Positions 40,743 through 51,917 of a stretch of DNA of 64,000 bases are shown here, piece by piece. This DNA is from Heloderma charlesbogerti. Lineage: Eukaryota; Chordata; Lepidosauria; Squamata; Helodermatidae. The notes under the pieces are model-generated. The model searched no databases, was not told where the DNA came from, and saw only the letters and a program-made list of their open reading frames with translations. Both the position numbers and the translations under genes were made by a program. Numbering within the stretch: the stretch's first letter is position 1; each line of letters opens with the position of its first letter. The stretch covers positions 868,001-932,000 of the forward strand of contig JANEZZ010001900.1 in NCBI GenBank assembly GCA_026122225.1. The letters run 5' to 3'.

Positions 40743-40993
40743 ATTTATGTATGTATGTATGTTTGCGTTTATATCCCACCAGTTTTTCTTCTTTTGCAGG
40801 GAACCCAAGGCAGCTTACATGATTCTCCTCTTCTCCATTTTGTCCTCACAACAACCCTGTGACGTAGGTTAGGCCAAGAGTCAGTGACTGGCCCAAAGTC
40901 ATCCAGTGAGCTGCACGGCCATGTGGAGACTAGAACCCAGATCTCCCAAGTCCCAGTCGAACACTCTAACCACTACACCACACTGACTCTCAG
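40743..40993 (-). mobile_element. tRNA-derived CORE-type SINE, minus strand
   Basis: The complement begins CAGTGTGGTGTAGTGGTTAG (A box), then GATCTGGGTTCTAGTC (B box). It continues with GACTTTGGGCCAGTCACTG and CACAGGGTTGTTGTGAGGA (MIR-like core), and ends GGTGGGATATAAACG with a CATA-repeat tail. Nearly full length. Confidence 0.9.
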
Positions 40994-41114
40994 AGTGATT
41001 GTGGTGAATATTCCAAGTTCTTCAGCCAAAACTCCTGATCCAGAAGAGGAGACAGCTTAGCATCAGACCAAAACATTGATAACTCTAACAATTAGGGAAT
41101 GGTTAGGTAATATC

Positions 41115-41405
41115 TGGAAAATCACATCCTTTTCTGTGGTGGCACCCAAACTGTGGAACTCCCTCCTGAGCCAAGTTCATCAGGCATCTTCATTATTCTG
41201 TTTGAGACACATGGCAAAGTCAGTCCTGTTCTCAAGCATCTGATTGCTTTTATGCCTTGTTTGCTCCCTGAATTAGCATCTTAGCTGCTTTTACTTGAAG
41301 TTTTGATCTGTTATTTTAGTTGTTTTTAATATTGTAGTGGGTTGGTGGTGGTATCATATCTAGCAATGTTTCCTGCCTTGAGGCTTCAGCAATAAGGCGG
41401 GATAT
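41115..41405 (+). mobile_element. L2 LINE 3-prime end
   Basis: TTTTCTGTGGTGGCACCC, AAACTGTGGAACTCCCTCC and the closing AAGGCGGGATATAAATC are the L2 C-terminal codons and UTR. The tail is eroded. Confidence 0.82.
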
Positions 41406-42430
41406 AAATCTCTCTGTCCATAAATATTTTTGGGATTCTCTTACAGACTTCAGAAAAAGCACAATGGGATAGGATCTGTGAAGTGGCTGTCACAGAAAGG
41501 CCTGGAGAGTCCCTTGAGAGCCCATGGTCATTTTTTAGCATCTTCCACTTGAGATTCGGCATGGGAACTGAGGGTTTCTCAGATCTCACCATATGCAAAC
41601 AAAAGTGCTCTGGCAGCGTCTGAAATATCAAACAGGGAAGTTTGGATCTGGGTCAGATGTGATTGGGCTGTTGAATTTTACAGCAGGGAAGCTGGAGCTT
41701 GAACAGATACATTTATTCTGGATGATTACTCCAAGTATGGCTGCTGGGTTTGGCTGAAATTCCCTACTGTGCATTTGAGCTATTATCACAAGTTTGGGAA
41801 GTCTGAGAATTGCATAGAAAATTTTTGAAAAGTGCATACCCCCAATGTTTAGGAGAATTAAAATCATTTGTGTAGGTCCATATTGCGTAGTCCTGGCCTT
41901 GTCTCCACTTGTGAATGTGAAGGGGAGGGAGGACCCTTTTCTATAATGGCAAAGCCTATGGAAACGGGGGAATTTGCCGGCGGCAACAAAAATTGCAGTG
42001 CAAATTACACTTTGGGCTATGCTCACCTGAGGTCTCACTGTGAGTGAGAGATGGGAATGAGGCATATAAAAGCCCATTTCCTGCCTTAACAGCTACCCAG
42101 ATGGAAAAAGCAAGCAGTGCAACCCACTTATCCTTTGGGGCTGAAGAACCAATTGTGCTTTGGTTGGCTGCTTATGATGGGCCCAGGGATGATTCTCCCC
42201 TGCCCCCCAGTAGCCTTGATTCAGTCGTGGTCTGGTCTGGGGGTTGGTTTGCTTTTTTCTATCTCTGGTGTGTTCCTTTTCATGGATGTGTTTGTTGGTT
42301 CAGTTTATTCAGTTCAATTCTTTCTCTTTTGTTACGAGCAGCTATTCCAGCAGGCTAAGTTGAGGGAGATGATGGTGAGAGCAGCGCCATTCCACCAGCC
42401 CTGCTAAAAGAATTAATTTTTCCCTCTTCC
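41406..42430. other. Unique or highly eroded sequence
   Basis: No gene recognised. 41630-41960 on either strand shows no family I can name. Frames of up to 149 codons (minus, 41628-42077) lack similarity to anything I know and have ordinary non-coding composition. Confidence 0.4.
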
Positions 42431-42990
42431 CTCTTCCCCCTACCCCCATTCCTTTTTCCTTGTGTGTCATGCCTTTTTAGATTGTATGTCTGCAGTAGGG
42501 ACTGTCTCGTTTAATTGTTTATATGTAAACTTCTCTTAGGGAGCAATCCTATCTAGATAGGCGGCCGCCTCCGAACTCGGAGGTGACCGCCTATGCTTTT
42601 TCAGCTAGACAGCTGATTGCAGCTGTCTAGCTGCAGAAGCATGGAGCAGGGAAGGAGGCTGCTGTATGACACATAGGATGTGTCATACAGGCAATTACGC
42701 TCTCCCTGACCCGGAACGCCCCCAGCCATGCCCCTTTCTGGCTGCTCCACGCTCCTCTTGTGAGCGTGGAGGATGGGGCTGTTCTGCGCTGCCTCAGAGG
42801 CAGCACAGAAGTTGGAGGAGGTTGGTTCTCAGAAATTTATCTCAGAGTGCAGGCTCTGAGGTCAGTTCCCAGAAAACACCATATCCTATGGCCATCTAGC
42901 CCCTGTCTAGTGGCCATAGGATTGCTCCCTTAGATATTTTTTGACTAAGGAGCAGCATAAAAATACTTCAAATAAATTATTTATTTATTG
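42431..42990 (+). mobile_element. LINE-type 3-prime UTR interrupted by a MITE
   Basis: CATGCCTTTTTAGATTGTATG, split, and GCAGTAGGGACTGTCTCG lead to ATGTAAACTTCTC. After the MITE, GATATTTTTTGACTAAGG and AGCAGCATAAAAATAC continue, with an AATAAATTATTTATTTATT tail. Class not certain (L2- or CR1-related). Confidence 0.6.
42539..42929. mobile_element. PIF/Harbinger-like MITE (391 bp) with TTA duplication
   Basis: It starts GGGAGCAATCCTATCTAG and ends GCCATAGGATTGCTCCC, flanked by TTA on both sides (42536-42538, 42930-42932). Inner palindromes include AGGCGGCC..GGTGACCGCCT, CAGCTAGACAGCTG and TGTATGACACAT..ATGTGTCATACA. Non-coding. Confidence 0.93.
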
Positions 42991-43520
42991 AAAGTATTTT
43001 TATGCCACTCCTCAACCCATTTCACAGATGGCAAATTAAGTCTTACTTTTTCCCACACTGCTACACCAATGGGGCTTTCTCATGAGGAGAATTTTTAAAC
43101 GTAAGAACCAGGCTTCAGCATGCTCAGTCTTGCATTCGCAAGTGTTGGTTGGATGCTCCCAGGTTTCCCCTTCCCGCTTTCTGAACTATTTTCTTTTGAA
43201 TTCATGTAGAGTTTATATAGTGGATGGGACAAATAAACATAACTTGTCATATATACTACTAAATTAAGAATATGCACTGTGCATATGCATGTCTTCAAAT
43301 GTACAATAGCATGATTAAAAGTAAACAAGACCACTAAAATATCAATTCAAAAATCCAGCATTATTCTACTCTTTATTAATATTATTAAAATGTATTTGCT
43401 TAGGTAAATTATATTCTAGAGCATTTCAGAAGGTAGGACAGAAGAATACTGTTCAAGAATACATTGGGAAATAGTTTATGAAACTTCCTTTCCTTTTACT
43501 TAAGGTATTCATGTGTCCTG
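42991..43520. other. Unique sequence, no gene recognised
   Basis: AT-rich, no recognised repeats. Confidence 0.45.
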
Positions 43521-43699
43521 AACCTTAGGTCACAACGAACCCCTCGTTTTGCTTCAGATGCCGCTTCGGACCTTCTGAAGAGGTGCTGCTTCACTTTGAA
43601 CTGATTCGGATGCCATCTTCTTCAACTCGGATCCGAATCCGAAGTGAGATTCGGACATCCGAATCACTCTTTTTTGTGTGTTTTCCCATTGACTTGCAT

Positions 43700-44020
43700 G
43701 GGAAAACACAAACGGCCATAACTTTTTCAGTTTTAATTACACATACATGACATTGGGGGAATTCTCAGCCCCCCTTGGGGGGTGACCACCTGCCACAGGC
43801 AATTTGGCCCAGTAGTTTTTGTGCTAGGTGCAGGTGAAATTTGATTTTTTTTCAAGGAAATCTCTCAAAGCAAAGAGCTATAACTTTTCACTGCTTGCAC
43901 AGAAGTTCATGAAAGTTGGGGAAAGCACAGCCCCTCTGGAGAGCATCCCACCTGCCCAATTTCAGACAGTTTGGCCCAGGAGCTTTTGTGCTAGGCACAG
44001 GTAAAATGTGCTGTTCTCAG
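43700..44020. repeat. Two-unit degenerate tandem repeat (about 167 bp)
   Basis: TTTGGCCCAGTAGTTTTTGT plus GCTAGGTGCAGGTGAAAT (from 43803) recurs as TTTGGCCCAGGAGCTTTTGT plus GCTAGGCACAGGTAAAAT (from 43970). CATAACTTTTTCAG / TATAACTTTTCACTG lead-ins keep the same spacing. Confidence 0.8.
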
Positions 44021-44750
44021 AAACTCAAACCAAAGTTCATAAAGGGGTACTCAAGTTAGGTGTTGAAGTGGTGAGGAAGTCACTATCCCTAAACTCTGCT
44101 GTAGTTTTCTTTGAAGTGCAAATAACCCCTTTCCCCTAGTACTACTTTCCTATTCACAGTCAATAATCTCAGGGTCCCTTTGCCTTAATTGCCTGGGAAA
44201 ACACTGGCTGGTAGGCAGGAATCAAACAAAGGCAGCAATCCTGCCAGGTGGGCACATTGACTTGAATGAAGAGCAACAATAGTTGTCTGCTGGACTGACA
44301 GAGGCAGGAAGCAATACAGCAAGCCTGCCAGGAGGGCACAGCAGCACCTCACCCACCTCTGCCCCTGCCAAGACCCCAAAGAGGCCTCACATTGGGCTTG
44401 CTTGCTTTGCAGCACACAGTGTAGTATTATATTATTGAAATAATAGCTGTTAATGTGTGTAGTGCTTTGCATCTGTTTTTGGAAATGTGGACTGTGTGTA
44501 GTCCTTTGACACACACTATTTGCTTGTCCACACAGCACTAGCACACACACACACACACGCAAAAGAAAAGCGAACACTAAACTACAAGGGGGGGGGACTA
44601 ACTATAATCCTAACAGAAGATAAAGGGGGTTTATTTTTTTTAAGGAAAAGAGATCAAAAATGGAAAGGGATAGAATACAAGAATTGAAAAGGGGAGGTGG
44701 AGCGGAGCCAGGAAAGGAAAAATAGGTGAAAGATAAATTATAGGTAGAGA

Positions 44751-44751
44751 T

Positions 44752-44797
<46 letters not shown>
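44751..44797. repeat. Microsatellite (GATA)n
   Basis: About 11 uninterrupted GATA units. Confidence 0.96.
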
Positions 44798-45655
44798 ACT
44801 AGACAGAATCAAAGTAAGGGCAAACTAATGGTTGAGAGAGAACTGAAAAGGGTGGGGGAGATAAGCAACTACAGGGAAATTTTCTAGATTTTTAAATGAA
44901 CAAACAAGAAGAATGAATGGTAAACTTATTACAGAAGGGTGGAGTGGAGTGAGGTGGGATGGAGAGAGACTAACATAGCTGTCATAGCACATGCTTTCTT
45001 CTCGGCTTCATTTTGCCAAAGGAGAGTGGGAAGGGTTAATCTCCTTCCCACTCTCCTTCAGCAGGATGTCAGCTGCTCCAGTGCCATGGCTTCCTCTGCC
45101 ACACTTGGCAGAGACTGGAGCAGTTGCTCTAGGTGGCCACACCAGAGGTAGGATAGGACTGGAGCCAAAAGAGAAATGCCACCACCATCACTGCACACAA
45201 TGGCAGCTCATCAGGGCAGCGGGAGGCTGCTCAATAATCAGGCGGCTCATACATCCCAACAAATCGTCTTGCGCTCCCCCCCCCCCGGTGTGTGCACTCC
45301 ACTTTAGAGACCACTGCTCTGGCCAAATAACGTTCAGACAGAGTCCTCTCCTCTCCAGTAGGGATGGGTGGATTCTCTACCTGCTTCTCCACTGGGGAAT
45401 CCACCCTTGGGGGGAGGTGATCCATCCCTCCCCCCAGAACCCTCACCGGCGGTGATTCCATGGAGCTGCCAGCCAGCTCCAGCGTGCCAGCGATATGGCC
45501 GCCATTGGTGCACCATATCACTGGCTGAGGCTGACTCCGGACACAAATGGCATCCACTACACCATTTGCAGCCATAAAGCTCCTAGATTAAGCTAAATGC
45601 AGCTGTAAATGGCTGCATTTAGCTTAAAATAAGGGCTTTACGGCCACAAATGGCA

Positions 45656-45755
45656 TCTGCTATGCCATTTGCATCTGTGGTTTTTCACTCGATAGGCTAG
45701 CCTAATTTCTTAGCCTATCGCATGAAAAAACCACAGACGCAAATGGCATAGCAGA
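45656..45755. repeat. 100-bp palindrome related to the GATAGGCTA hairpins
   Basis: The left arm TCTGCTATGCCATTTGC..TGTGGTTTTTC..CGATAGGCTA and the right arm TAGCCTATCG..GAAAAAACCACAG..GCAAATGGCATAGCAGA are inverse over about 44 bp around GCCTAATTTCT. The GATAGGCTA/TAGCCTATC pair is the same core as in the palindromic hAT-like elements at 31480 and 61793. Confidence 0.9.
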
Positions 45756-45862
45756 CCATAAAGCTGATCTGCATCTGATTGCAACAACGCACCTCCAGTT
45801 CAGCCCACTTTGCCTCGTTATTTGGGCTTCGGACCAAAGCGGTGCACAGCCCTACTGAAAAT

Positions 45863-46650
45863 TGTCAGATATTCTTCAAACATTCTTTTCTTTGTCATAA
45901 AACCTTTAAAAACCACTGCACAGGGCACTAGAGGGCACCATTAAAGTTGTCTGGTACTACAAACTATTGGAAATTACAGATGATATAACATTATTCAGGT
46001 GTAAAAAGGCACACATTCCTAGCTTCAGAATAATGTAGGCTTTTTAATAAATTTGTGAAACTTTGTAATCTGTTGTTGAGGAGGGCACTAGAAAACTTCA
46101 GAGGCTTTAAAAACAATTATAGAGACAAGAAAATGGAAATTGTTAACATTCTGATTAAATTTCTTGGCAAAAACAGTACCGGCAGGGAAAGCGGGGGAGG
46201 CAAGTCTGAATAACCTGGCTACTTTTGTTTTCCTGTCATGGTAGACCTTGAAGTGATGGACCTGAAGGTTTCTACTGGTAATTCAATCTATTGTTGATCA
46301 GCCGGGCTTACAAGCCACTTAACTGAGAAAGTTGATAATGCTATATGCTTATTTACATTTTTATTACTTTTGATAGCCACACAAGTTAGTAATAGGAAAA
46401 GCTAACTGTTTTCTAGGTTCAAGGTGTTTAGGAGAGAATATAAAACAGCATATGAAGCTCTACAGTTTTTTTAAAAATTGTCTGGCTAACATTTATTTTA
46501 AAGCATCTTCCCAACTTATAAGGCAATCTACCTATGAATAGAGACTGGATATCTCTTTATTCATAAGATTACAGTGGGTTCATCCAGAGAGGGACACACA
46601 AAAATAGACTGCTGCATGTGCAAAAGACAACTGCACATTGTATTTTTGAG
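45863..46650. other. Unique sequence, no gene recognised
   Basis: AT-rich and free of recognised repeats. 46120-46560 looks single-copy. Confidence 0.45.
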
Positions 46651-46654
46651 AGAT

Positions 46655-46914
46655 GAAATAGCCTAATGGCAAGCGAATGAGCTACAAGTCAGTAGGTTCA
46701 ACTCTCGCTTGGTACAAATCTCGCTTTTGCCATTCACTCGCTAGGTGGCCTTAAGCAACCCACTCTCTCTCACCCTCAGTACCCCCATCTGAAATATGGG
46801 AGACGATAATACTGACTTAACATTACAGCATTAACATAAAGATTACAACTAGTTAATGCATGTAAAGCACTCTGAATGCTTGAAAGGATTATATAAATGT
46901 TAGGTGTTATTATT
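46655..46914 (+). mobile_element. MIR (CORE-SINE)
   Basis: GCCTAATGGCAAGCGAATGAGC with GTAGGTTCAACTCTCGC is the tRNA-like head. GCCATTCACTCGCTAGGTGG and CATCTGAAATATGGGAGACG form the core. CATGTAAAGCACTCTGAATG and ATATAAATGTTAGGTGTTAT are the tail. Nearly full length and diverged, as expected of an old amniote family. Confidence 0.92.
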
Positions 46915-47397
46915 TTGAGAAAGAGACTAATTGGCATCTGCCTTAAGCAGCAGATATATCTGATCCACCACCATACCCATTTCTGTATGTACAACACCTT
47001 TTGCATGTGCAGTACTGCATCTGCAGATCCAAAGAAACCACTTGCAAATTTGGCAAAGCTTCACCCCTTTGCCTTGCACAAACCACCAAACAACCTCAGG
47101 CTCCAGTACAATCCTCCTAACCAGCGATGTTCTACTATTCCCAGAAAAACAATCTGTACTATTCCCACAATTTGTACTATTCCCACAAAAACACTAATTG
47201 GTGCAGTGGGAGTGTGTAGAACAGGCTGTGCTCGCTATTCATATACTGATTCCCTTATTGATTGTTCGTCCTGGCCCTTGCAATACCTCTGGTTACCCCT
47301 TCCAAAAGAAGTAATAATGTAATGATGTATAAGAAATGAGAGTGTAATTGAGGGGTTCATATAGTTAAAAACACACACAAGTCCATAAATGCATTAA

Positions 47398-47579
47398 CAG
47401 TGCAGTCCTATACATGTCTACTCAGAAGTAAGTCCCATTGAGTTCTGTGGGTCTTCCTCCTAGATAAATGTGTATAGGATTGTAGCCTAACAGTGCAGTC
47501 TATACATGTTTACTCAAAAGTACGTTTCCCTGAGTTCAGTTGGGCTTACTCCCTAGGAAATAGGTACAGGATTGCAGCG
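47398..47579. mobile_element. Two tandem Harbinger-like MITEs sharing one TAA
   Basis: Copy 1 (47398-47487) runs CAGTGCAGTCCTATACATG ... GGATTGTAGCC. Copy 2 (47491-47579) runs CAGTGCAGTCTATACATG ... GGATTGCAGCG. TAA triplets stand at 47395-47397, 47488-47490 and 47580-47582. Each copy is palindromic around a GAGTTC centre with TACTCAGAAGTAAGT / ACTTACTCC-type arms. Confidence 0.9.
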
Positions 47580-47582
47580 TAA

Positions 47583-48196
47583 GTGTAGCTTATACATTTT
47601 TTCACTGATTTCTTCCCCGATAATTTTTTTATGCTTGCAGGGGGTACTCATGCCTTGCTGTGCAGCAAAAGGGGATCCAGAACTGAGAATGGAGTGATAT
47701 GTTTCCACTTGCCTGCTTCATCTCACAAAGTGATGGCACTACTAGCAGATAAAGAATTGTTTCCTTTTCAGATATGAGACTTCTTCTTTTTTTCTTTTCA
47801 AAAAAGCTCTTATATTTTTCTGCTTCATGGATGAGCCATGAAGTTCTGCCACAAAAGCAAAGTTCCCTTCATTACTCAGACAGCCATTGTTTGGGTTACT
47901 TTTTCCTTGTTTGGTTGAGCTTTCCATTTTGTGTATGCTTCCCTTGTATTGTGAAGCAATTACATAATGGGGAAGTTTTTTCCCAGATGTACCATCTAAC
48001 ACAACAGACAGAATAAAGCAGATCAGATTTGGATTAGGCAATTTTTTTATTATTATTTGGGAAACCTGAGGACTGAAGAAATAGGGAGAAGAAAAAGAAT
48101 CCTTGTCATAGCAATAAAAGGAAGAGGAGTGAAAAAGCCATTCCTTGGTGAAAAGACATTTCCCTCAGTGTACAGTGTGCCATTTTCCAGGCTGTG
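47583..48196. other. Unique sequence, no gene recognised
   Basis: Short frames on both strands (for example 99 codons minus, 47742-48041) have no recognisable similarity. Confidence 0.45.
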
Positions 48197-48204
48197 GCTA
48201 TGCA

Positions 48205-48588
48205 TAGGGATGTGTGTACAAGCAAAACTCAAGATCACTGATGTTCTCCACATTCCACTTGGAAGCTTATTCTGTCTGTGCCTGTATCAGATTGTGATCT
48301 TTTTTTTTTGTATGAAAATTGACACATATTTGCATGCATATTTTTCCAAATGTATGCATCAGTTGTGCACATCTTTGAAATGTATGCATTCTTCTTCCAT
48401 TGATTAAAGCATGTGTGTACACATTTTTCAAAAGTACACATTTTTTCATGCACATCTTTCAAACATACAAATGCTGTTGAATGACTCTTTTTGTTCTGCT
48501 GAACACATTGCAAGCTCAGAAATGTTCGGACTTCAACCACAGATGGCATTCAAGTCCATGTTCAGTTCAGAAGGAGAAACTAATTTCT
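48205..48588. mobile_element. hAT-like TAGGGATG element, right end lost
   Basis: It starts TAGGGATGTGTGTACAAGC. The body has repeated TATGCATTTTT/TGCACATCTTT motifs, and GAAACTAATTTCTC closes it as in 12094-12524. The final terminus is replaced by a (TTTG)n tract and a reversed LINE tail. Confidence 0.65.
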
Positions 48589-48720
48589 CTTGTTTGTTTG
48601 TTTGTTTGTTTATCTTTAACATTTATAGACCACCTTAGCTACTAAAAATTCATCAAGGTGGTATACAATAATTTAAAACAATAAAACCCTGCAACAATAA
48701 AAACAAGAACATTAAAAAGA
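48589..48720 (-). mobile_element. LINE tail region, minus strand
   Basis: (TTTG)n at 48590-48612, then ACATTTATAGACCACCTTAG and CATCAAGGTGGTATACAAT, then A-rich sequence. Complement of a LINE 3-prime end with a CAAA-type tail. Confidence 0.6.
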
Positions 48721-48726
48721 GGGAGA

Positions 48727-49172
48727 GAGCAATCCTATGGGGATCGACAGTCACCTACAATGTGGGGGCAACCACCTATCCACTGCAGGGTGGGAGGAGT
48801 GGTGAGGAGTACATCTCCTCTGTGCTCCCACCACCCCCCTTTCGCAGCTAGAGAGCCGATTTCGACTGTCTAGCCGCGGGTCCTCAGAATGTGGGATGGG
48901 GAGGCTGGACGACATATAGAAGTGTCATACCATCACTTCCGACTTCCCTGCCCCGGCCCAGCCCCAGGAATGCCCCGTTTCCCTCACTCTGTAGTGTTCT
49001 TCCAAGTGCAGAGCACAGCGCCAATCTGTGCTACTTACGAGGTGGCGTGGGAGGGGGTGCAGGTCAGTTCTCCATGAACCAAACTCAGAGTGTGGGCTCC
49101 GAGGTTGGTTCCTGGGAACCGACCAGTCCTATGGCCATCTAGCCGCTGACTAGAGGCCATAGGACTGTACCC
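48727..49172. mobile_element. PIF/Harbinger-like MITE (about 446 bp)
   Basis: It starts AGAGCAATCCTATGGGG and ends GGCCATAGGACTGTACCC, followed by TAA. It holds GGACGACATATAGAAGTGTCATACC at its centre (in split form), the site corresponding to the insertion point of the nested complex at 31463. Non-coding. Confidence 0.85.
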
Positions 49173-49175
49173 TAA

Positions 49176-50057
49176 GAGCAGCAAAACATTAAAAACTATA
49201 CCTTTTAAAGGGATAAACTGAAAAGATGCTCCTTTCTAAATTCCTGGTTGTGTGGTCTCCTGCCATTGCAGGAACACTTGTATGCATGGTGGCAGGGCTC
49301 CACATGATCAAGAGGTTTGTTAGTATACATAGGTGCACATTGCAGACATGCGTTTGGGTGACAATATGGTGTGGAAGGACTGTAACTAGTGATGTTCCAA
49401 TAATGTGTATTATTGGTGGGGGTATTCCTGGTCTCTTGTGACTTGTATGGAGCACTATAGGGGAACACACTCCTTATTAACACTTACTGGTCTGAATATC
49501 CTATGGTAGATGAGATCATAAAGGACACATCCAAACTCCCAATTCCACATGAGATATTTCTGCTATGCAAGGACAACCCCACCCCAACCCCACCCTGTCC
49601 CTTCTGCAAAAAGAAAAAGAAAAAAGGAAAGGGGGGGGAGAAGTCATATCCTATTTATGGCAAGAAGCAGAGCATTTGAAAAGATTTTTGTGTAAAGTAA
49701 CAGATAATATAGCTAAGAAGGTTGGTATCATAATTTAAGCTTTCCACATGCACCCATGCCTTTTTCAAAGCACTGGGGGGGGGGCAGCCTTGATCTTGCA
49801 TATCTGAGATAAACAAGCCAGGGAAGATGGAAAACAAAAGAGGTGTAATGTTATAGAAAGAAGTTGGCTGAATGGTCAGTAAAAATGGTATGGTATTAAA
49901 GATGACATTAAGAAGGACAAAAGGGATTTTCTTAAAGGAGTAAAGAAGAGGAATACTTTGCTTAGGAAAAAGCAAGAAAGATTAGTGAAGCATGGAGAAA
50001 ATGTAAAACAAATGCAGTCCCAAATTAATACTTGTTAGGAACATGTCATTACAGACC
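49176..50057. other. Unique sequence, no gene recognised
   Basis: Short poly-G (49629-49637, 49777-49785) and A-rich patches occur. Overlapping frames of about 90-106 codons are unconvincing. Confidence 0.45.
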
Positions 50058-50243
50058 TGGGCCTCAATCCAGCACAAATTTATGCTTACACAACAGTACA
50101 ATTCTATATACATGTCTACTCAGGTCAGAGGTAAGTCCTATTGAGTTCAATGGACTTACTCCCAGATAAGAAGGTATAGGACTGACGCCTAAATCCTCTT
50201 AATTTCAGTGGGGCTTAAGTGTGCATAACTGGATTGTGGCCCT
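50058..50243. mobile_element. MITE nested in another MITE
   Basis: The outer element begins GGGCCTCAATCCAGCAC (50058) and ends ATAACTGGATTGTGGCCC (50240). The inner TAA-type MITE (about 50094-50189: ACAGTACAATTCTATATAC ... TATAGGACTGACGCC, followed by TAA) splits it. The outer arms GCTTACACA and GTGTGCATAA pair imperfectly. Confidence 0.75.
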
Positions 50244-51909
50244 GAGAGCTTTTCTACACAAAGCATTTATTGTGTGCTTGTCATTCTTCAGGGAACTTCT
50301 GTGAGGGGGTTTAGAGTGGGGAAACTGCAGTCTTATTTATGAAAGCGAAACAAAATGCATTTCCCCACTTGTTTAAGTGTATTATTCCACTATACCACAG
50401 TGCCACCTAGAGGTTATGTAGCAGAAAAGCAGGAAAGAAAAAGCTCTTTGTGTAGAGCTCAGATCTCATTTCTGTGAGGAAATCAAAAGTAGATACAGTG
50501 AATTAATAGTCTCATGTAGAAAAGCTCACATTCTATGAAAAACTCTAAGCCAAAATGAAATCTATAACCATATGCTGTTAATGATCCATCTCTCTGAGTG
50601 TGATTAATATTTATTTCAAAACACAGTTTTAATTTCTGCATTTCCCTAATGAACACAGTATGCCGCAAAAGGAACTAAAAAATACTCCACTCTAAAGCTT
50701 GAGCGGTTTGCATTGTGTCTGCTTGTACAAAAAGAAAATGAACTGAATATAATCCACAGACAGATGCACATCTGAAGCTAATGTACTTGAAAGAGATGAG
50801 CAGGATGGAAAACAGAACTCTGTCACTTGCTGGGACATCAAAAGTAACCTAACCCTCTAAATAAATGGTTTCAAATGCATTTCAGACCAACAAAGGGAAA
50901 ACTAAAGTTCAGAGTGTTAATTGCTAAATGCCTGAAAACAGCTAACCAGCCAAAGTTCATTTTTGTATATAAATGACAAAGCCTACAATTTCTCTTTAAT
51001 GATCCACGGGTGGTATGTGTGGGGGGTGGGGGTGGGGTTACATCTGCTTTTTTTCTGGGAATAGGAAACTCATCCAGTGAGTTAAGACGAGATTTCATGT
51101 TTGATGGATCCACAGTTATTTTCTCTGACAGTTCACTTTTCAAATGGGAAGCTTTAATTAGATGCTTTCCATTTTTGTTTACTCATTCTATGTAACCAAT
51201 GGAAGTACATTTTAATTTGCATCAGTGGAAATATTAAAAAGCAAATACTAACAAAAACGTGTAGTTTTCTCTGTGATACACAAAACTGTGGCAGATCAGC
51301 TCTTCCAAGTAAATGCTTCTCAGATGCCCTGGAGCTTGGCTGAATTGCAGCCATGCAGGTCAGGCACTGCCAATGATTGACCTCTGGATCATGTCAGCTT
51401 CCCTTACTGGTGATTCTATGCTCAGCTATCTACTGGCTGTATCCCCCACAAAAAATCTAGCCTGCCTTTCCTGAAAATGGAGCTCATGGCCAGAAAAATG
51501 AGGAACTGAACAAAACCGAACTGGACAGATTTGCCCATTTCTAGCAAACCAAACCAAAACAAGGGTAATGTTCCTGACGAAAGCTTCAGTCTAGAGCCAG
51601 GAGTAAAGTTGACATGGTTAGCTATGTTCTTATTTCTGTAACCAAGTGGCTGTTGAACTGAATATAATTTCATGTCTCTGAGAAGCTCCTTCACAAGATG
51701 CATTGTTTGAAGGGGAGTCATGAATAGAATGGGGCTGTGAGGTTATGCCTTTGAACTCACTTCTGAGGTCACACATCACCACTGCCCCTACATCCACACA
51801 TTAAGCATGGATGACTGCAAGGAAAAGCTTACACGCATAGACCTCTACATATTTTGCCCATGCAAGGTTCTGGAATGCAAGGAAAGCCTACGCATATAGA
51901 TGTCTATGC
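50244..51909. other. Unique sequence; candidate conserved non-coding DNA
   Basis: 50480-50880 and 51040-51260 lack repeat hallmarks and are AT-rich with TTAAT motifs. No exon recognised. Confidence 0.4.
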
Positions 51910-51917
51910 ACCTAGGC

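Larger units (their letters stand above)
43526..45854. mobile_element. Mosaic of hAT-like and unclassified repeats
   Basis: The right end CGGTGCACAGCCCTA has the form of a hAT terminus (compare 53808-54655). The left part carries GCTTCGGACC and CGGATCCGAATCCGAAG motifs also met near the right end (GCTTCGGACCAAAGCGG). CTGAACCT before 43526 and CTGAAAAT after 45854 match 6 of 8. It could be one 2.3-kb non-autonomous element with internal insertions, including a TAGGGATGGGTGG start at 45359. The single-element reading is an inference with modest support. Also contains (AC)n at 44543-44559. Confidence 0.4.

Noticed and set aside
41628..42077. 149-codon minus-strand frame
   Set aside because: No family similarity, no promoter or splice context, ordinary composition; likely chance.
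44991..45455. 154-codon frame
   Set aside because: It runs across a TAGGGATG-type boundary at 45359 and shows no domain; treated as chance.
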